Below are positions 1-8,521 of a DNA stretch of 64,000 bases, one piece after another (position 1 is the stretch's first letter; the number at the start of each line of letters is the position of its first letter). The DNA is from Methanoregulaceae archaeon (lineage in GTDB: Archaea; Halobacteriota; Methanomicrobia; Methanomicrobiales; Methanospirillaceae). The stretch spans positions 62,001 through 126,000 of the forward strand of contig JACTUB010000005.1 in assembly GCA_015660885.1 (NCBI GenBank), written 5' to 3'. A model generated the notes under the pieces. That model was not told the DNA's origin, did no database searches, and worked only from the letters and a program-made list of their open reading frames with translations. A program made the translations under genes and the position numbers.

Positions 1-126
1 CGAGGGGTAATCAAAATACAGGTAAATGTTGTAACCGATATGATTGAGCAGCTGGGCAACCAGTGCCCCGGCACTATTGATACCATCACCGGCTTTTCCT
101 CCGATCAGCACAGATACATTTTTCAT
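1..126 (-). CDS. 2-oxoacid:ferredoxin oxidoreductase alpha subunit, N-terminus (partial)
   Basis: The first 42 codons of a gene that runs off the left edge. The peptide starts MKNVSVLIGGKAGDGIN and continues to YFDYPS, the glycine-rich opening of the gamma-type domain found at the N-terminus of fused gamma/alpha subunits of 2-oxoacid:ferredoxin oxidoreductases (2-oxoglutarate or related substrates). Such enzymes make acyl-CoA or the reverse using ferredoxin and thiamine diphosphate. A GGGAGG ribosome binding site lies just upstream of the ATG at 126. The substrate cannot be judged from this fragment. Confidence 0.7.
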   Translation of the reverse strand, partial: MKNVSVLIGGKAGDGINSAGALVAQLLNHIGYNIYLYFDYPS

Positions 127-422
127 GACGGCCTCCCGTATGTTCTGATAATTCTGAAGGTGTAAATACGTTGGCATGCAGGTTGCTGATGCTCTCTTTT
201 CACTGGTATAACGATCCTTTGCCAATTAAAAAAAACATATTATATTCATGCAGACATAGAAAAATTGTGTCCCGATATTCCTGTCCACAGTATATAGTAC
301 AGGATGGGCGTAATTTTTTCATAAGTGATAATGTATTGATATAAACCAGGCTGACATGGCATTACAACTGCTGATATTACAGGGCGATCAGAATCTTACA
401 TGACGGTAAACAGACTGGAGTT

Positions 423-1445
423 GTGAATAAGGTGAGTGTATATCCGGATAGAAAGGCATATAATTTTTATACCACAAGTGGCATGGACATGGATGGCCTG
501 ATAAAGGCGATCCGGCATCGTAACCTTGGTGTCCGCTGGCGGGCTGCATTGGCACTCGGAGAAATTGGCGAACCGGCAGTAAAACCTCTTATCCGTGCCC
601 TCAAAGAACATGATCAGGATGTTCGCTGGCTCGCTGCCCTTGCCCTGACAAAAATTGGCAAGGAGGCGATACCCCATCTAATCAGGGCAATGCACGAAGA
701 GGATTTTGACGTCCGCTGGCATGCCACCCGTATACTTGCTGAAATCGGTGAGCCGTCAATACCGCATCTCTTATCCCTTATCAGCGAAGGCGACAGCGAC
801 GTTCAGTGGCATGGGGCACTTGCCCTTTCCATGATCGGAAAACCGGCTGTTGACTCGTTGATCCTCGCACTTAAGGACAAACACTGGTGGGTGAGAACAC
901 GGGCAGCATGGGCTCTCGGCGAAATTAAAGATACACGTGCGGTCGAACCTCTTGTCCAGTCGGTGAACGATCAGGACTGGTTTGTACGGTGGAGTGCTGC
1001 TGATGCGCTCGGTAAAATCGGCGACAAAAGAGCGGCAAAGTGTCTTGGAACCGCATTAAAAGAGTCGGATTCATTCGTCCAGGTACCTGCATTATGGGCA
1101 CTGGGAAAGCTGGGGAGCAGTATACCGGTTGATTCTCTTATCGATTCACTGAAAAATTCTGACTGGTATATCCGCTGGGGTGCTGCTGATGCATTGGGAA
1201 ACATCGGCAACAAAAGGGCGGTTGAACCTTTAACAATGTTAAAAGATGATGACGATGATTATGTGCGGAAAGCCGCCAAAGAGGCGATAAAAAAATCCGT
1301 TCGAAAAACTCAGACAACGCCGGCTGAAGAGACGGGAGTGCCGATACTTGTCTGCCCGTCATTTTCTCATCACCTGTTCAAGAATATTCTTCAGGTCATG
1401 TATTTTATAGGGTTTTGTCAGTTTTTCGTCAAAACCATATTTTGA
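423..1445 (+). CDS. HEAT-repeat (PBS-lyase-type) protein
   Basis: A 340-residue protein made almost wholly of about nine HEAT/E-Z repeats of 31 residues (roughly residues 20-300), each with a VRWxAAxALGEIG-like helix pair; Trp is unusually frequent (VRW, IRW, HWWVR). Such solenoids are protein-interaction scaffolds; no catalytic motif is seen. The GTG start follows a CTGGAG ribosome binding site; the Met at residue 21 is an alternative. The last ~30 residues leave the repeat pattern, turn hydrophobic, and are read through the antisense end of the response regulator gene, so the true C-terminus may be non-functional tail or result from loss of an earlier stop codon. Confidence 0.8.
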   Translation: MNKVSVYPDRKAYNFYTTSGMDMDGLIKAIRHRNLGVRWRAALALGEIGEPAVKPLIRALKEHDQDVRWLAALALTKIGKEAIPHLIRAMHEEDFDVRWHATRILAEIGEPSIPHLLSLISEGDSDVQWHGALALSMIGKPAVDSLILALKDKHWWVRTRAAWALGEIKDTRAVEPLVQSVNDQDWFVRWSAADALGKIGDKRAAKCLGTALKESDSFVQVPALWALGKLGSSIPVDSLIDSLKNSDWYIRWGAADALGNIGNKRAVEPLTMLKDDDDDYVRKAAKEAIKKSVRKTQTTPAEETGVPILVCPSFSHHLFKNILQVMYFIGFCQFFVKTIF

Positions 1446-1745
1446 AAAATCCTGGACTGCAGGATCATTTGCATATCCGGTTGATATCACGGATCTTACA
1501 TCGGGATCAATTTTTCTGAGCTGTTCAATCGTTTCCTTTCCGCCAAGCCCGGACGGAACGGAAAGATCAAGGATGACAACATCAAAAGGAACACCCGCAG
1601 CCTTCTCTTTTTTGTAGAGATCGATAGCGGCCAGGCCGTCCCTGGCAAACATGACATCATAATCAAGAAATTTCAGTACATCACGGGTCACATCAAGGAT
1701 GATCTGCTCGTCATCCATAAGGAGTACTTTTCCCTTGCCGGACAT
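1359..1745 (-). CDS. Single-domain response regulator (CheY-like receiver)
   Basis: A 128-residue stand-alone receiver domain. Acidic triad D11-D12-E13, predicted phospho-acceptor D60 in VVILDLS, the conserved Ser/Thr at 88-89 and K111 in LTKPY are all present, so it should be phosphorylatable by a histidine kinase. There is no output domain, so it probably acts by protein contact or in a phosphorelay. Translation starts at an ATG behind AGAAGGG; a TATA-like element lies about 50 bases upstream. No kinase is adjacent. The 3' end overlaps the HEAT gene tail-to-tail by 87 bases. Confidence 0.9.
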   Translation of the reverse strand: MSGKGKVLLMDDEQIILDVTRDVLKFLDYDVMFARDGLAAIDLYKKEKAAGVPFDVVILDLSVPSGLGGKETIEQLRKIDPDVRSVISTGYANDPAVQDFSKYGFDEKLTKPYKIHDLKNILEQVMRK

Positions 1746-1938
1746 AAAAAAAACCCTTCTGATTGTTTAGTGATTCATGTCTCATTTACTAAATACTATA
1801 GCATGTAATGTGCCCAGTAACTATGAGAGGAAGATCCTGTGATCTGCCTTGATTACTTACTGGAAAGGCAATACGGATCGTATCCGTTTGAGATACTCTA
1901 TACCAGCCGGATATCTGTCAGAAATATACACATCAGGC

Positions 1939-2214
1939 TCACTTTTTCAATGCGCGTAAACGGGCAGCTTCTGCTGTATCCTCCACACGGAGAAGAAACG
2001 TGCCGTGGCAGGGTTTTGTATACGGGAAAATGATAAAATCCGCGTCAAGTCCTATCGCAATGGGGGGGACTCCGATAAGGTGGATATCAAAGATCTTAAA
2101 ACCCGGCTGGACATCGATGTACTCCTTATACTGCTGTTTAATAAAGTCCCTGCATTCCTTGAACGACCCGTCCCGCATGAGAATTTCATAGTTCATCGAT
2201 TCTACGCAGCCCAC
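1939..2214 (-). CDS. DUF1894-like methanogen protein
   Basis: A 91-residue protein of unknown function, matched from memory to the small DUF1894 family of methanogens (hallmark FPYTKPCHGTF near residues 63-73). It starts with GTG directly behind AGGTGA inside the end of the preceding DUF1890 gene (13-base overlap), which indicates translational coupling; an internal ATG at 2196 is an alternative start. The pairing with DUF1890 supports a shared role limited to methanogens. The function is not known, and the family name should be confirmed by profile search. Confidence 0.65.
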   Translation of the reverse strand: MGCVESMNYEILMRDGSFKECRDFIKQQYKEYIDVQPGFKIFDIHLIGVPPIAIGLDADFIIFPYTKPCHGTFLLRVEDTAEAARLRALKK

Positions 2215-2651
2215 GGTGTCACCTCATCGATCGCCTTTTTGAGCGGCATCGGGTTATGCACTGCTTTTGCCGCAATTATCGTACAGGGAAAGTCAACCTG
2301 TTTTACCAGCTCATCGAAATGCTCTCCATAAATAAGGGTGAAGATCTTCGCCTTCGAGATTGCACCCATGGTCGCTGCATAGCTGATACCGGCATCGTTA
2401 TGGATGAAAACAAAGCAGCGGTCAAAGTCCCGTTTCTTCTCAGTAATCATCGCTACCGCACGGTCAAGATCCATAACCTCTCCAAGGTAGTGGCGGTCAG
2501 GATCTGCAATAACCAGAAGCGCATTTGCCGATTTGTTGCCGGCAACAACCGGAACGATGCCTGATTTTTTGAGCCGGTTGATCAGATATAACGCAATGCT
2601 TGTCTGCACCGGGACCTGCGGGCACCCGAGCACGAGGAGCGCCGATCCCAA
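2202..2651 (-). CDS. DUF1890 methanogen protein (MTH777-like)
   Basis: The core reads ALLVLGCPQVPVQTSIALYL ... GNKSANALLVIADPDRHYL and later AAKAVHNPMPLKKAID, which recalls MTH777, the structurally characterised DUF1890 member with a flavodoxin-like Rossmann fold. The reaction is unknown. The frame is open up to 2831, but the N-terminal 60 residues of that longer version do not look like the family; the TTG at 2651 follows an AGGTGA ribosome binding site and places the start just before the conserved core. It overlaps and probably is coupled to the downstream DUF1894 gene. Confidence 0.7.
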   Translation of the reverse strand: MGSALLVLGCPQVPVQTSIALYLINRLKKSGIVPVVAGNKSANALLVIADPDRHYLGEVMDLDRAVAMITEKKRDFDRCFVFIHNDAGISYAATMGAISKAKIFTLIYGEHFDELVKQVDFPCTIIAAKAVHNPMPLKKAIDEVTPWAA

Positions 2652-3022
2652 AGGAGTTGTTGGTTCACCTGACAAATTGACCAGTTCCTGCGGTTTTGTA
2701 CTAATTCCATTATTTCGGCCACAGGCAATAATCTTGTGCATTACCCGTCCGATACGCCTGCGATGTGTTCCCCGTGAGTGCAGATGGTAAAACAATACCC
2801 TTGGTGAGCCAGAGAGTAATACCTGCTGCATCAGCGGGCAATTCCTTCTGGTATGACAAAGCCGGCACCGCCATCCTTAAGCTGGTCGTGGCCTGCAACC
2901 ATGTCTGTCACCGGACGGCCACTAAAAGATATCCGGAGCCGGATTCCCGATCACTGCTGCATCGTTATTTTCTGCTGTTTTGCCATTCCAGACCTGTATG
3001 TCGTGGTGGTGTTTAAGACGCA
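2652..3022. other. Intergenic region with possible decayed coding sequence
   Basis: Between CutA and the DUF1890 gene. On the minus strand several short protein-like stretches occur in different frames (for example DMVAGHDQLKDGGAGFV and later LWLTKGIVLPSAL), suggesting a frameshifted remnant, but I cannot name a parent gene. No RNA gene or clear terminator is seen. Confidence 0.3.
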
Positions 3023-3343
3023 TCAAAGCGTCTCCTGGTGCACCCACTCAAGGTAGGGAGGATAACCGTCAATGACCGGAAGTACAATAACCTCCGGCAC
3101 TTCGGAGGGATGCTGGCTCTTTATTGCCGCGATTACCTCTTCTGCGTTTTCCCGTGTGGTCTTTGCTATGAGCAGGTGCTCCTGTTCATCACAAAACTCT
3201 CCTTTCCACCGGTAGTACGAACGCACCGGCACCACATTGACACAGGCGACAATCCGCTGGTCAATGAGCATCTTTGCCAGAGATTCGGATTTGTCCGGAG
3301 GTGCAGTAGAGAAGACCACAATAATCTCGTCCGGCTGGCTCAT
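3023..3343 (-). CDS. cutA: CutA-type divalent cation tolerance protein
   Basis: A 106-residue protein of normal CutA length. It shows the family signatures ACVNVVPVRSYYRWKGE (residues 33-49), the EHLLIAKT strand, HPSEVPEVI and the closing YLEWVHQETL. CutA1 forms a trimeric ferredoxin-like barrel resembling PII signalling proteins; it is linked to copper and other divalent-metal tolerance, although its precise role is unsettled. It stands alone here, transcribed in the same direction as the DUF1890 pair. Confidence 0.92.
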   Translation of the reverse strand: MSQPDEIIVVFSTAPPDKSESLAKMLIDQRIVACVNVVPVRSYYRWKGEFCDEQEHLLIAKTTRENAEEVIAAIKSQHPSEVPEVIVLPVIDGYPPYLEWVHQETL

Positions 3344-3448
3344 ACACTCTCACCCTGCACGCCGGTTAAAATTACGGACAATCCTAAGAACCGTTTTCTT
3401 CCCATTATTTCTTCCCCCGTCTCCATAGGGGTCATTTTTAGTTCCTGA

Positions 3449-3730
3449 TTAATAAGCATAATCATTCACCGGGATAACTGTCATAAATTAGCGCTCCTGC
3501 TGGAGCAGGATCGGGTCTTAATCGATGATGAGATCCCAGCTGCACGGGAACTAAAAAAACAGCTGGAGTCCTTTGGGGGTAAGGTTAGAGCGTCCGGATC
3601 CGTGGCATATGAGGCAAAGCAGGGGCATGATGATTATATCTCCTGCCTGCTGCTCACTATTGCCGCCTCAAAGGGCATTGGTACAATTCAATTGCCCTCA
3701 TTTCATGCAGCAGGGAAGGCATATTATTAG
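3449..3730 (+). pseudogene. C-terminal remnant of a phage terminase large subunit-like protein
   Basis: An open frame without start codon, from just after an in-frame TGA to TAG at 3728. It reads HKLALLLEQDRVLIDD, then ELKKQLESFGG and GHDDYISCLLLTIA. The layout (basic/hydrophobic helix, EL..QL, then G-H-D-D-Y followed by an alanine/leucine helix) is that of the RNase H-like nuclease end of large terminases and related RNase H-fold phage proteins. Only about 80 residues remain, so it is a truncated relic at the left border of the AT-rich island. Assignment is by motif only. Confidence 0.5.
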
Positions 3731-3731
3731 A

Positions 3732-4544
3732 TCAGGGAGATGATCCCTTTTTTCTACCGTTAATGGAGGAGGGGGAGTCTGTCTTGGTCGGAACTGAAAT
3801 TAATGATACCATTCGATTTACAACATCCTCACATAAACCAAATAAATCTTGAGCATCATCGAGGGTATATGTTTTTTCAGGATGTTGAGTTGGATTTCTA
3901 AAATTCGATCTAATATTATCTAAATTGTTTAGTAAGGTAGCTGCCGGTGGCTTTTTTTGATTTCTTAATGAGTCAGTAATAAGCCCCCAATTCAAATTTT
4001 TTATTCTATTTCGTTTCACTGTACATTCATAATAATATCTTAATACTGATTCAGTACCACGAAGTAGATGAAATGCTGCTGCTGTTGGCCGTTCTAAAGC
4101 AATACATTTTCCAGCTTCTTTAAAATCAAATTTTGCTATATCGGGCATCTTATCGAATGAATTTTTAGCGAAAAGCGCTGGAACATTATCCATTAATTTA
4201 GCCAAATCAATTCGTTTATCAGATAGAATAAAGGCATTCGTTACATTAGCTTCTGCCATTAATACGGGATGTAAATTTTTTATTATATCTTTTAATTCTA
4301 TTACTTCTTCCCTCGATAGATTATAATCTTGTGGAGTTTTTCTAATTTTTTCGACAAATTGTTTCAATTCTCCTGTCGCACTATTTGTAACCCTAAGATT
4401 AAATTCGTTTATTTGCGATAATGTAAGATCAATTGTCGAAATGACCGCCGCTTCACCATGAACTTGATGAACAGTACTAACAGTAGTAAAATAAAATAAA
4501 TTGTACCCTAATGCAATATAACCCCAAATCGAAATTGGCTTCAT
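3732..4544 (-). CDS. HEPN-like protein in AT-rich island
   Basis: A 270-residue protein not recognised as a named family. The C-terminal third resembles HEPN/DUF4145-type domains: a helix with RGTESVLRYYY (around residue 165), and later an RNPTQH sequence (R216-H221) that fits the R-x4-6-H catalytic motif of HEPN ribonucleases. HEPN proteins often act in toxin-antitoxin or abortive-infection defence. The ATG at 4544 is preferred because a TATA box (around 4576-4590) would place transcription start just upstream; a TTG at 4568 is possible. The gene is markedly AT-rich compared with neighbours and ends two bases from the terminase relic, indicating horizontal origin. Defence function is inference. 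Confidence 0.5.
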   Translation of the reverse strand: MKPISIWGYIALGYNLFYFTTVSTVHQVHGEAAVISTIDLTLSQINEFNLRVTNSATGELKQFVEKIRKTPQDYNLSREEVIELKDIIKNLHPVLMAEANVTNAFILSDKRIDLAKLMDNVPALFAKNSFDKMPDIAKFDFKEAGKCIALERPTAAAFHLLRGTESVLRYYYECTVKRNRIKNLNWGLITDSLRNQKKPPAATLLNNLDNIRSNFRNPTQHPEKTYTLDDAQDLFGLCEDVVNRMVSLISVPTKTDSPSSINGRKKGSSP

Positions 4545-4672
4545 ACGATTATCAATATCAAGTGTCAATAATTAAGTTATTTATACGATATTCTAATTTA
4601 GTTCCATTTCGTGACAGTTTCGCATCGTCTTTGGTATTTCCTCTTTTTAAAATAAGTGCAGGACTGGAGATC

Positions 4673-4825
4673 ATGGAATCTTATTGGTGCTGCAAGAAAA
4701 ATTCAATGTTTGAGATAATGAAAGACTCGAAGAATTTTAATACTGCGCTAATACCCTGCATTAAAACTGAATGCAAACATTGGAGAGATGGTTGGTGTAT
4801 TCATATCCGCAAAGCAGAAAAATAA
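4673..4825 (+). CDS. Small Cys-rich protein
   Basis: A 50-residue product with paired cysteines (YWCCKK near the start and C-x4-C-x6-C in ECKHWRDGWCIH-like order near the end), which may bind a metal ion. The ATG follows a GGAG ribosome binding site, and a TTTTTAAAATA promoter element lies about 25-30 bases upstream. It is divergent from the HEPN-like gene and part of the same AT-rich island. No homologue is recognised. Confidence 0.5.
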   Translation: MESYWCCKKNSMFEIMKDSKNFNTALIPCIKTECKHWRDGWCIHIRKAEK

Positions 4826-4872
4826 TCCCTCACAAAAAACTATATCTTTAGACTTTCATCAAATTAAAATAA

Positions 4873-5805
4873 ATGAATTTAATTCCTATTGAATTGGAAC
4901 CGCTTTTAATTTGGACTTTTTTAGCATATCTTATTCTTTTATTTTTTTCATTTGGAATTGAGGAGATTCAAAAAAATTTTAGAGTTGAAATTTTATTCAT
5001 TTCTGGCGTGATCGGAACTGTGTTTTATTTTGTTTTTGAATATCTAATAAAACCAACTATCTCAGCTCTCTTCGAATTGTGGCCGATTATTAATGAAACG
5101 ATTTTAAGACAATATTATGCAACGAATCCTATTTTACTTGCAGTACCCCAGTCTTTTACAGCTTCAAACTTCGTTTTTGCTGGAGCTGTTGTTATTTTAG
5201 GAACATATTATATTGCGTTAATTGCTTTTTTATTAATTACAAAAACAATAAAATATTGTCTTGACCCTAAAAACGAGATATTTAACAAACTGACCCGTTT
5301 CAAATTATTAGATGAATTAAATATCGAAAAAATTGTTATTTTTGGATTGCCGGCATTAATTATTATATTCTGGGCGATTTTTTTCATTATAAGTTTGGGC
5401 ATCCAAAGTTGTATTGTTCTATTCAATCAATTTAATAATTATTTTAAAAATCCGATATTTTACCATTATTTCTGGATAGATGCGGCATTCAGTTTAATAA
5501 TCGTGCTAATTGGTTTTATTTTAGGAATATGCGCTCTTTTTGTATTAATTCAAATTCTTTATCGAATTAAAAAATTATTTGATCCTCTCAAAGATTTCCT
5601 TTTATTGAAGCTACAAAAAATTGTAATTAAATGGCAAAAAACGGTATTTTTCCCAACTGTTGAGGATAATAGATTTTTGATTTGGATTAAAAATCATCAT
5701 AAAAAATTATTAATTTTATTCCTAATTTTATTATCGTTGATATTTTTTTATGACTATATATGGCCATGTAATTGCAGTAATATCGGATGTGGTTGTTTCG
5801 CTTAA
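4873..5805 (+). CDS. Polytopic membrane protein of AT-rich island
   Basis: A 310-residue, Phe/Ile/Leu-rich protein with about six predicted membrane segments (near residues 12-28, 40-60, 95-125, 150-175, 200-230 and 275-295) and a short Cys-rich end (CNCSNIGCGC). No family is recognised. There is no ribosome binding site; an ACTATATCTTTAG promoter element 25-35 bases upstream suggests a leaderless mRNA starting at the ATG. Composition matches the AT-rich HEPN-like gene, so it probably arrived with it and could be the membrane partner of a defence module, which is speculation. Confidence 0.55.
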   Translation: MNLIPIELEPLLIWTFLAYLILLFFSFGIEEIQKNFRVEILFISGVIGTVFYFVFEYLIKPTISALFELWPIINETILRQYYATNPILLAVPQSFTASNFVFAGAVVILGTYYIALIAFLLITKTIKYCLDPKNEIFNKLTRFKLLDELNIEKIVIFGLPALIIIFWAIFFIISLGIQSCIVLFNQFNNYFKNPIFYHYFWIDAAFSLIIVLIGFILGICALFVLIQILYRIKKLFDPLKDFLLLKLQKIVIKWQKTVFFPTVEDNRFLIWIKNHHKKLLILFLILLSLIFFYDYIWPCNCSNIGCGCFA

Positions 5806-6067
5806 AAGATTATTTCGGCTAATTAATTCCTATTAACGCAGACATAGCGAAATTATCCGCCGTTAGGGGTTGCGCTCCGCGTACTTTAGGTTGCCTTCAA
5901 ATTCAGACCGGATGCTGTAAATATAGACTGGTGTCCAATAATTCAATAATAAAACAGCTGAATCAGCATTAATTCAGTTTGTGCATAAGGAACACAGGAC
6001 AAAGAAATAAACTCCTCATAAACTTGACGATAATTACAATAAATCCGGACACCTACAGGTACTACCT

Positions 6068-7216
6068 ATGTACGCATCACGCATGAGCCATCTCCCCCCG
6101 TATCTTTTTGCCCGGATCGACGAGATGAAAGCAGAACAACAAAGAAAAGGTGTTGATATCATCGATCTCGGGGTTGGAGACCCGGATCTTCCTACCCCGG
6201 ACCATATTGTGGCATCGCTCTGCAAAGCGGCTAAGAACCCGGAAAACCATCACTACCCTTCCTATGCAGGTATGCCTGCATACCGGAGCGCAGTTGCTGA
6301 CTGGTACAGGCAGCGGTTCGGCGTTAAGCTCGATGCGGGCAGAGAAGTGCTCGCCCTCATGGGCTCCAAGGACGGTATCACCCATATCGGGGAAGCGTTT
6401 GTCAACCCCGGTGACTACGTGCTCGCCCCGAGCCCCGGGTATCCCGGCTACTATACCGGTACCCTGTTCTCCGAGGGAAAAGTGCACGAAATGCCCCTCC
6501 TGCACGAGAATAATTTCCTCCCGGTGCTGGATAATATACCAAAGAAAGTTGCAAAATCCGCAAAACTCATGTTTATCAATTACCCGAACAACCCGACTGC
6601 CGCAATTGCTCCCCGGGAATTTTACCGGGAGGTCGCGGACTTTGCCGCTGACAACACTATTATCGTGGTTTCGGATAACCCGTACTCCGAAGTGGCCTTT
6701 GACGGGTACCGCGCACCGTCATTCCTTGAGACAAAAGGAGCCATCGAGGTCGGTGTCGAGATGCACTCGCTTTCAAAGACCTATAACATGACCGGCTGGC
6801 GGGTCGGTATGGCAGTGGGCAATGCAGATGTCATCGCCGGTCTCGGGCGGGTCAAAACCAACGTGGACTCCGGCGTCTTCAATGCAGTACAGCTGGCTGC
6901 AGTCACCGCACTCCGCGGACCACAGGACTGTGTGAAAGAGGCATGCACGATCTACCAGGAACGTCGGGACGTCCTCATTTCCGGGTTGCAGGATCTGGGC
7001 TTTGATGTGCCCTCACCCAAAGCAACCTTCTATGTCTGGCTCCCGGTACAGGATTGTATGGCATTTTCTGCAAAACTGCTGAACGAAGCCGGTATCGTGG
7101 CAACCCCGGGCATCGGTTTTGGCTCAGGTGGCGAAGGGTATGTGAGGTTTGCCCTTACCCGGCCCGTTGCACGGATAAATGAGGCACTGGAAAGGATGCG
7201 GAGGCTTGACCTGTGA
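6068..7216 (+). CDS. dapL: LL-diaminopimelate aminotransferase (class I/II PLP aminotransferase)
   Basis: A 382-residue fold-type I aminotransferase. Visible motifs are YPSYAGMPAYR, the PSPGYPGYY and YPNNPT stretches, DNPYSEV, and the PLP-lysine segment SLSKTYNMTGWRVG (lysine near residue 242). These features and the coupled downstream lysA gene point to DapL, which converts tetrahydrodipicolinate directly to LL-diaminopimelate in methanogens. The next gene starts in its stop codon (GTGA overlap), so both are co-translated. Another class I aminotransferase specificity remains possible. Confidence 0.8.
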   Translation: MYASRMSHLPPYLFARIDEMKAEQQRKGVDIIDLGVGDPDLPTPDHIVASLCKAAKNPENHHYPSYAGMPAYRSAVADWYRQRFGVKLDAGREVLALMGSKDGITHIGEAFVNPGDYVLAPSPGYPGYYTGTLFSEGKVHEMPLLHENNFLPVLDNIPKKVAKSAKLMFINYPNNPTAAIAPREFYREVADFAADNTIIVVSDNPYSEVAFDGYRAPSFLETKGAIEVGVEMHSLSKTYNMTGWRVGMAVGNADVIAGLGRVKTNVDSGVFNAVQLAAVTALRGPQDCVKEACTIYQERRDVLISGLQDLGFDVPSPKATFYVWLPVQDCMAFSAKLLNEAGIVATPGIGFGSGGEGYVRFALTRPVARINEALERMRRLDL

Positions 7217-8505
7217 AACTCCCCCACCACCTTACAATAAAAAACGGTCACCTGCATATCAATGAACAGGACTGTGTCGCTCTCGCACAACAGTATGGAA
7301 CGCCTCTTTATGTGACAAGCGAAGACAGGATTGTTGAGCAGTACCAGAACTACAAAAGGGCCCTTCTTGCCAGGTACCCGAAGGTGCAGGTACTCTTTGC
7401 GGCAAAAGCAAATGGCAATCTTGCCGTACTACGGGCACTCGCCAAGGTCGGTGCAGGGGCGGATGTCTTCTCTTCAGGAGAACTCCATCTCGCACTTGAT
7501 GCCGGCATGGCACCGGAAAAACTACTCTTCAATGGCAGTTCCAAAACACCTTCTGACCTGCAGATTGCAGTCGAAAAAGGAGTGAAAGTGTCAGTAGATT
7601 CGCTTGACGAACTTCACCAGCTCGATGCTGTGGCACAGGAAGCAGGAAAAACGGTAAAGATTGCGTTCAGGGTAAATCCGGCTCTTGAGGTCCCTACACA
7701 CCCGAAGATCGCAACCGGGCTGGCAACAAGCAAGTTTGGCATTCCCCATGAAGAGATCCCTGATGCATACCGTCAGGCCATGTCATGCAAAAATATCCAA
7801 CCGGTCGGAATTCACTGCCATATCGGTTCGCAGATTCTTGATATCGACCCGTTTGTTAAGGCTGCAGAAGTGATGGTACGGATCGCACAGGCACTCACCG
7901 AAATGGGCGTGAAGCTTGAGTTCGTCGATCTCGGAGGAGGACTGGGGATCCCCTACCACCACGAAACCGATCCTGCCCCCACACCGGAAGACTACGCAGG
8001 AAAGGTCCTCCCTGTTTTCCGGGCCGGGGTTGAAGCATGCGGAATTACCCCTGAGCTCTGGATTGAACCCGGGCGCTCGCTCGTTGCTGATTCGACAGTT
8101 CTCTTAACCCGGGTAAACTCGACAAAGTCTGCGCATAAAAAATTTGCCAATGTGGATGCCGGCTTCAACCTGCTCATCCGTCCGGTAATGTATGACGCCT
8201 ACCATGAAGTCATTGTTGCAAATAAAGCAGATGCCCCGCTCACTACAGAATATACCGTAACCGGCCCCATCTGCGAAACCGGAGACATCTTTGCAAAGGA
8301 CCGGAGACTTCCGCAGATTGTTGCCGGTGACATCATTGCAGTCCTTGATGCCGGAGCATATGGGTTTGCAATGTCCTCGCAGTACAATTGTCGTCCCCGC
8401 TGTCCGGAAGTCCTGATAAAGGGGTCTCAGGTATCGCTGATGCGGAAGGGTGAAACTCTCGGGGATATCACCGCTCTTATGCAGCGCCCGCCCTGGCAAC
8501 GGTGA
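7213..8505 (+). CDS. lysA: Diaminopimelate decarboxylase
   Basis: A 430-residue fold-type III PLP decarboxylase giving L-lysine from meso-diaminopimelate. Seen are the PLP-lysine motif FAAKANGN, HCHIGSQI, the glycine-rich FVDLGGGLGIPY, the EPGRSLV motif and the CETGD / AGAYGFAMSSQYN residues of the C-terminal barrel. Length is normal. The GTG start overlaps the dapL stop, so dapL and lysA form a lysine operon; dapA, dapB and dapF are not in this window. Confidence 0.93.
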   Translation: MKLPHHLTIKNGHLHINEQDCVALAQQYGTPLYVTSEDRIVEQYQNYKRALLARYPKVQVLFAAKANGNLAVLRALAKVGAGADVFSSGELHLALDAGMAPEKLLFNGSSKTPSDLQIAVEKGVKVSVDSLDELHQLDAVAQEAGKTVKIAFRVNPALEVPTHPKIATGLATSKFGIPHEEIPDAYRQAMSCKNIQPVGIHCHIGSQILDIDPFVKAAEVMVRIAQALTEMGVKLEFVDLGGGLGIPYHHETDPAPTPEDYAGKVLPVFRAGVEACGITPELWIEPGRSLVADSTVLLTRVNSTKSAHKKFANVDAGFNLLIRPVMYDAYHEVIVANKADAPLTTEYTVTGPICETGDIFAKDRRLPQIVAGDIIAVLDAGAYGFAMSSQYNCRPRCPEVLIKGSQVSLMRKGETLGDITALMQRPPWQR

Positions 8506-8521
8506 GGAGGCGCTAAAGCCT

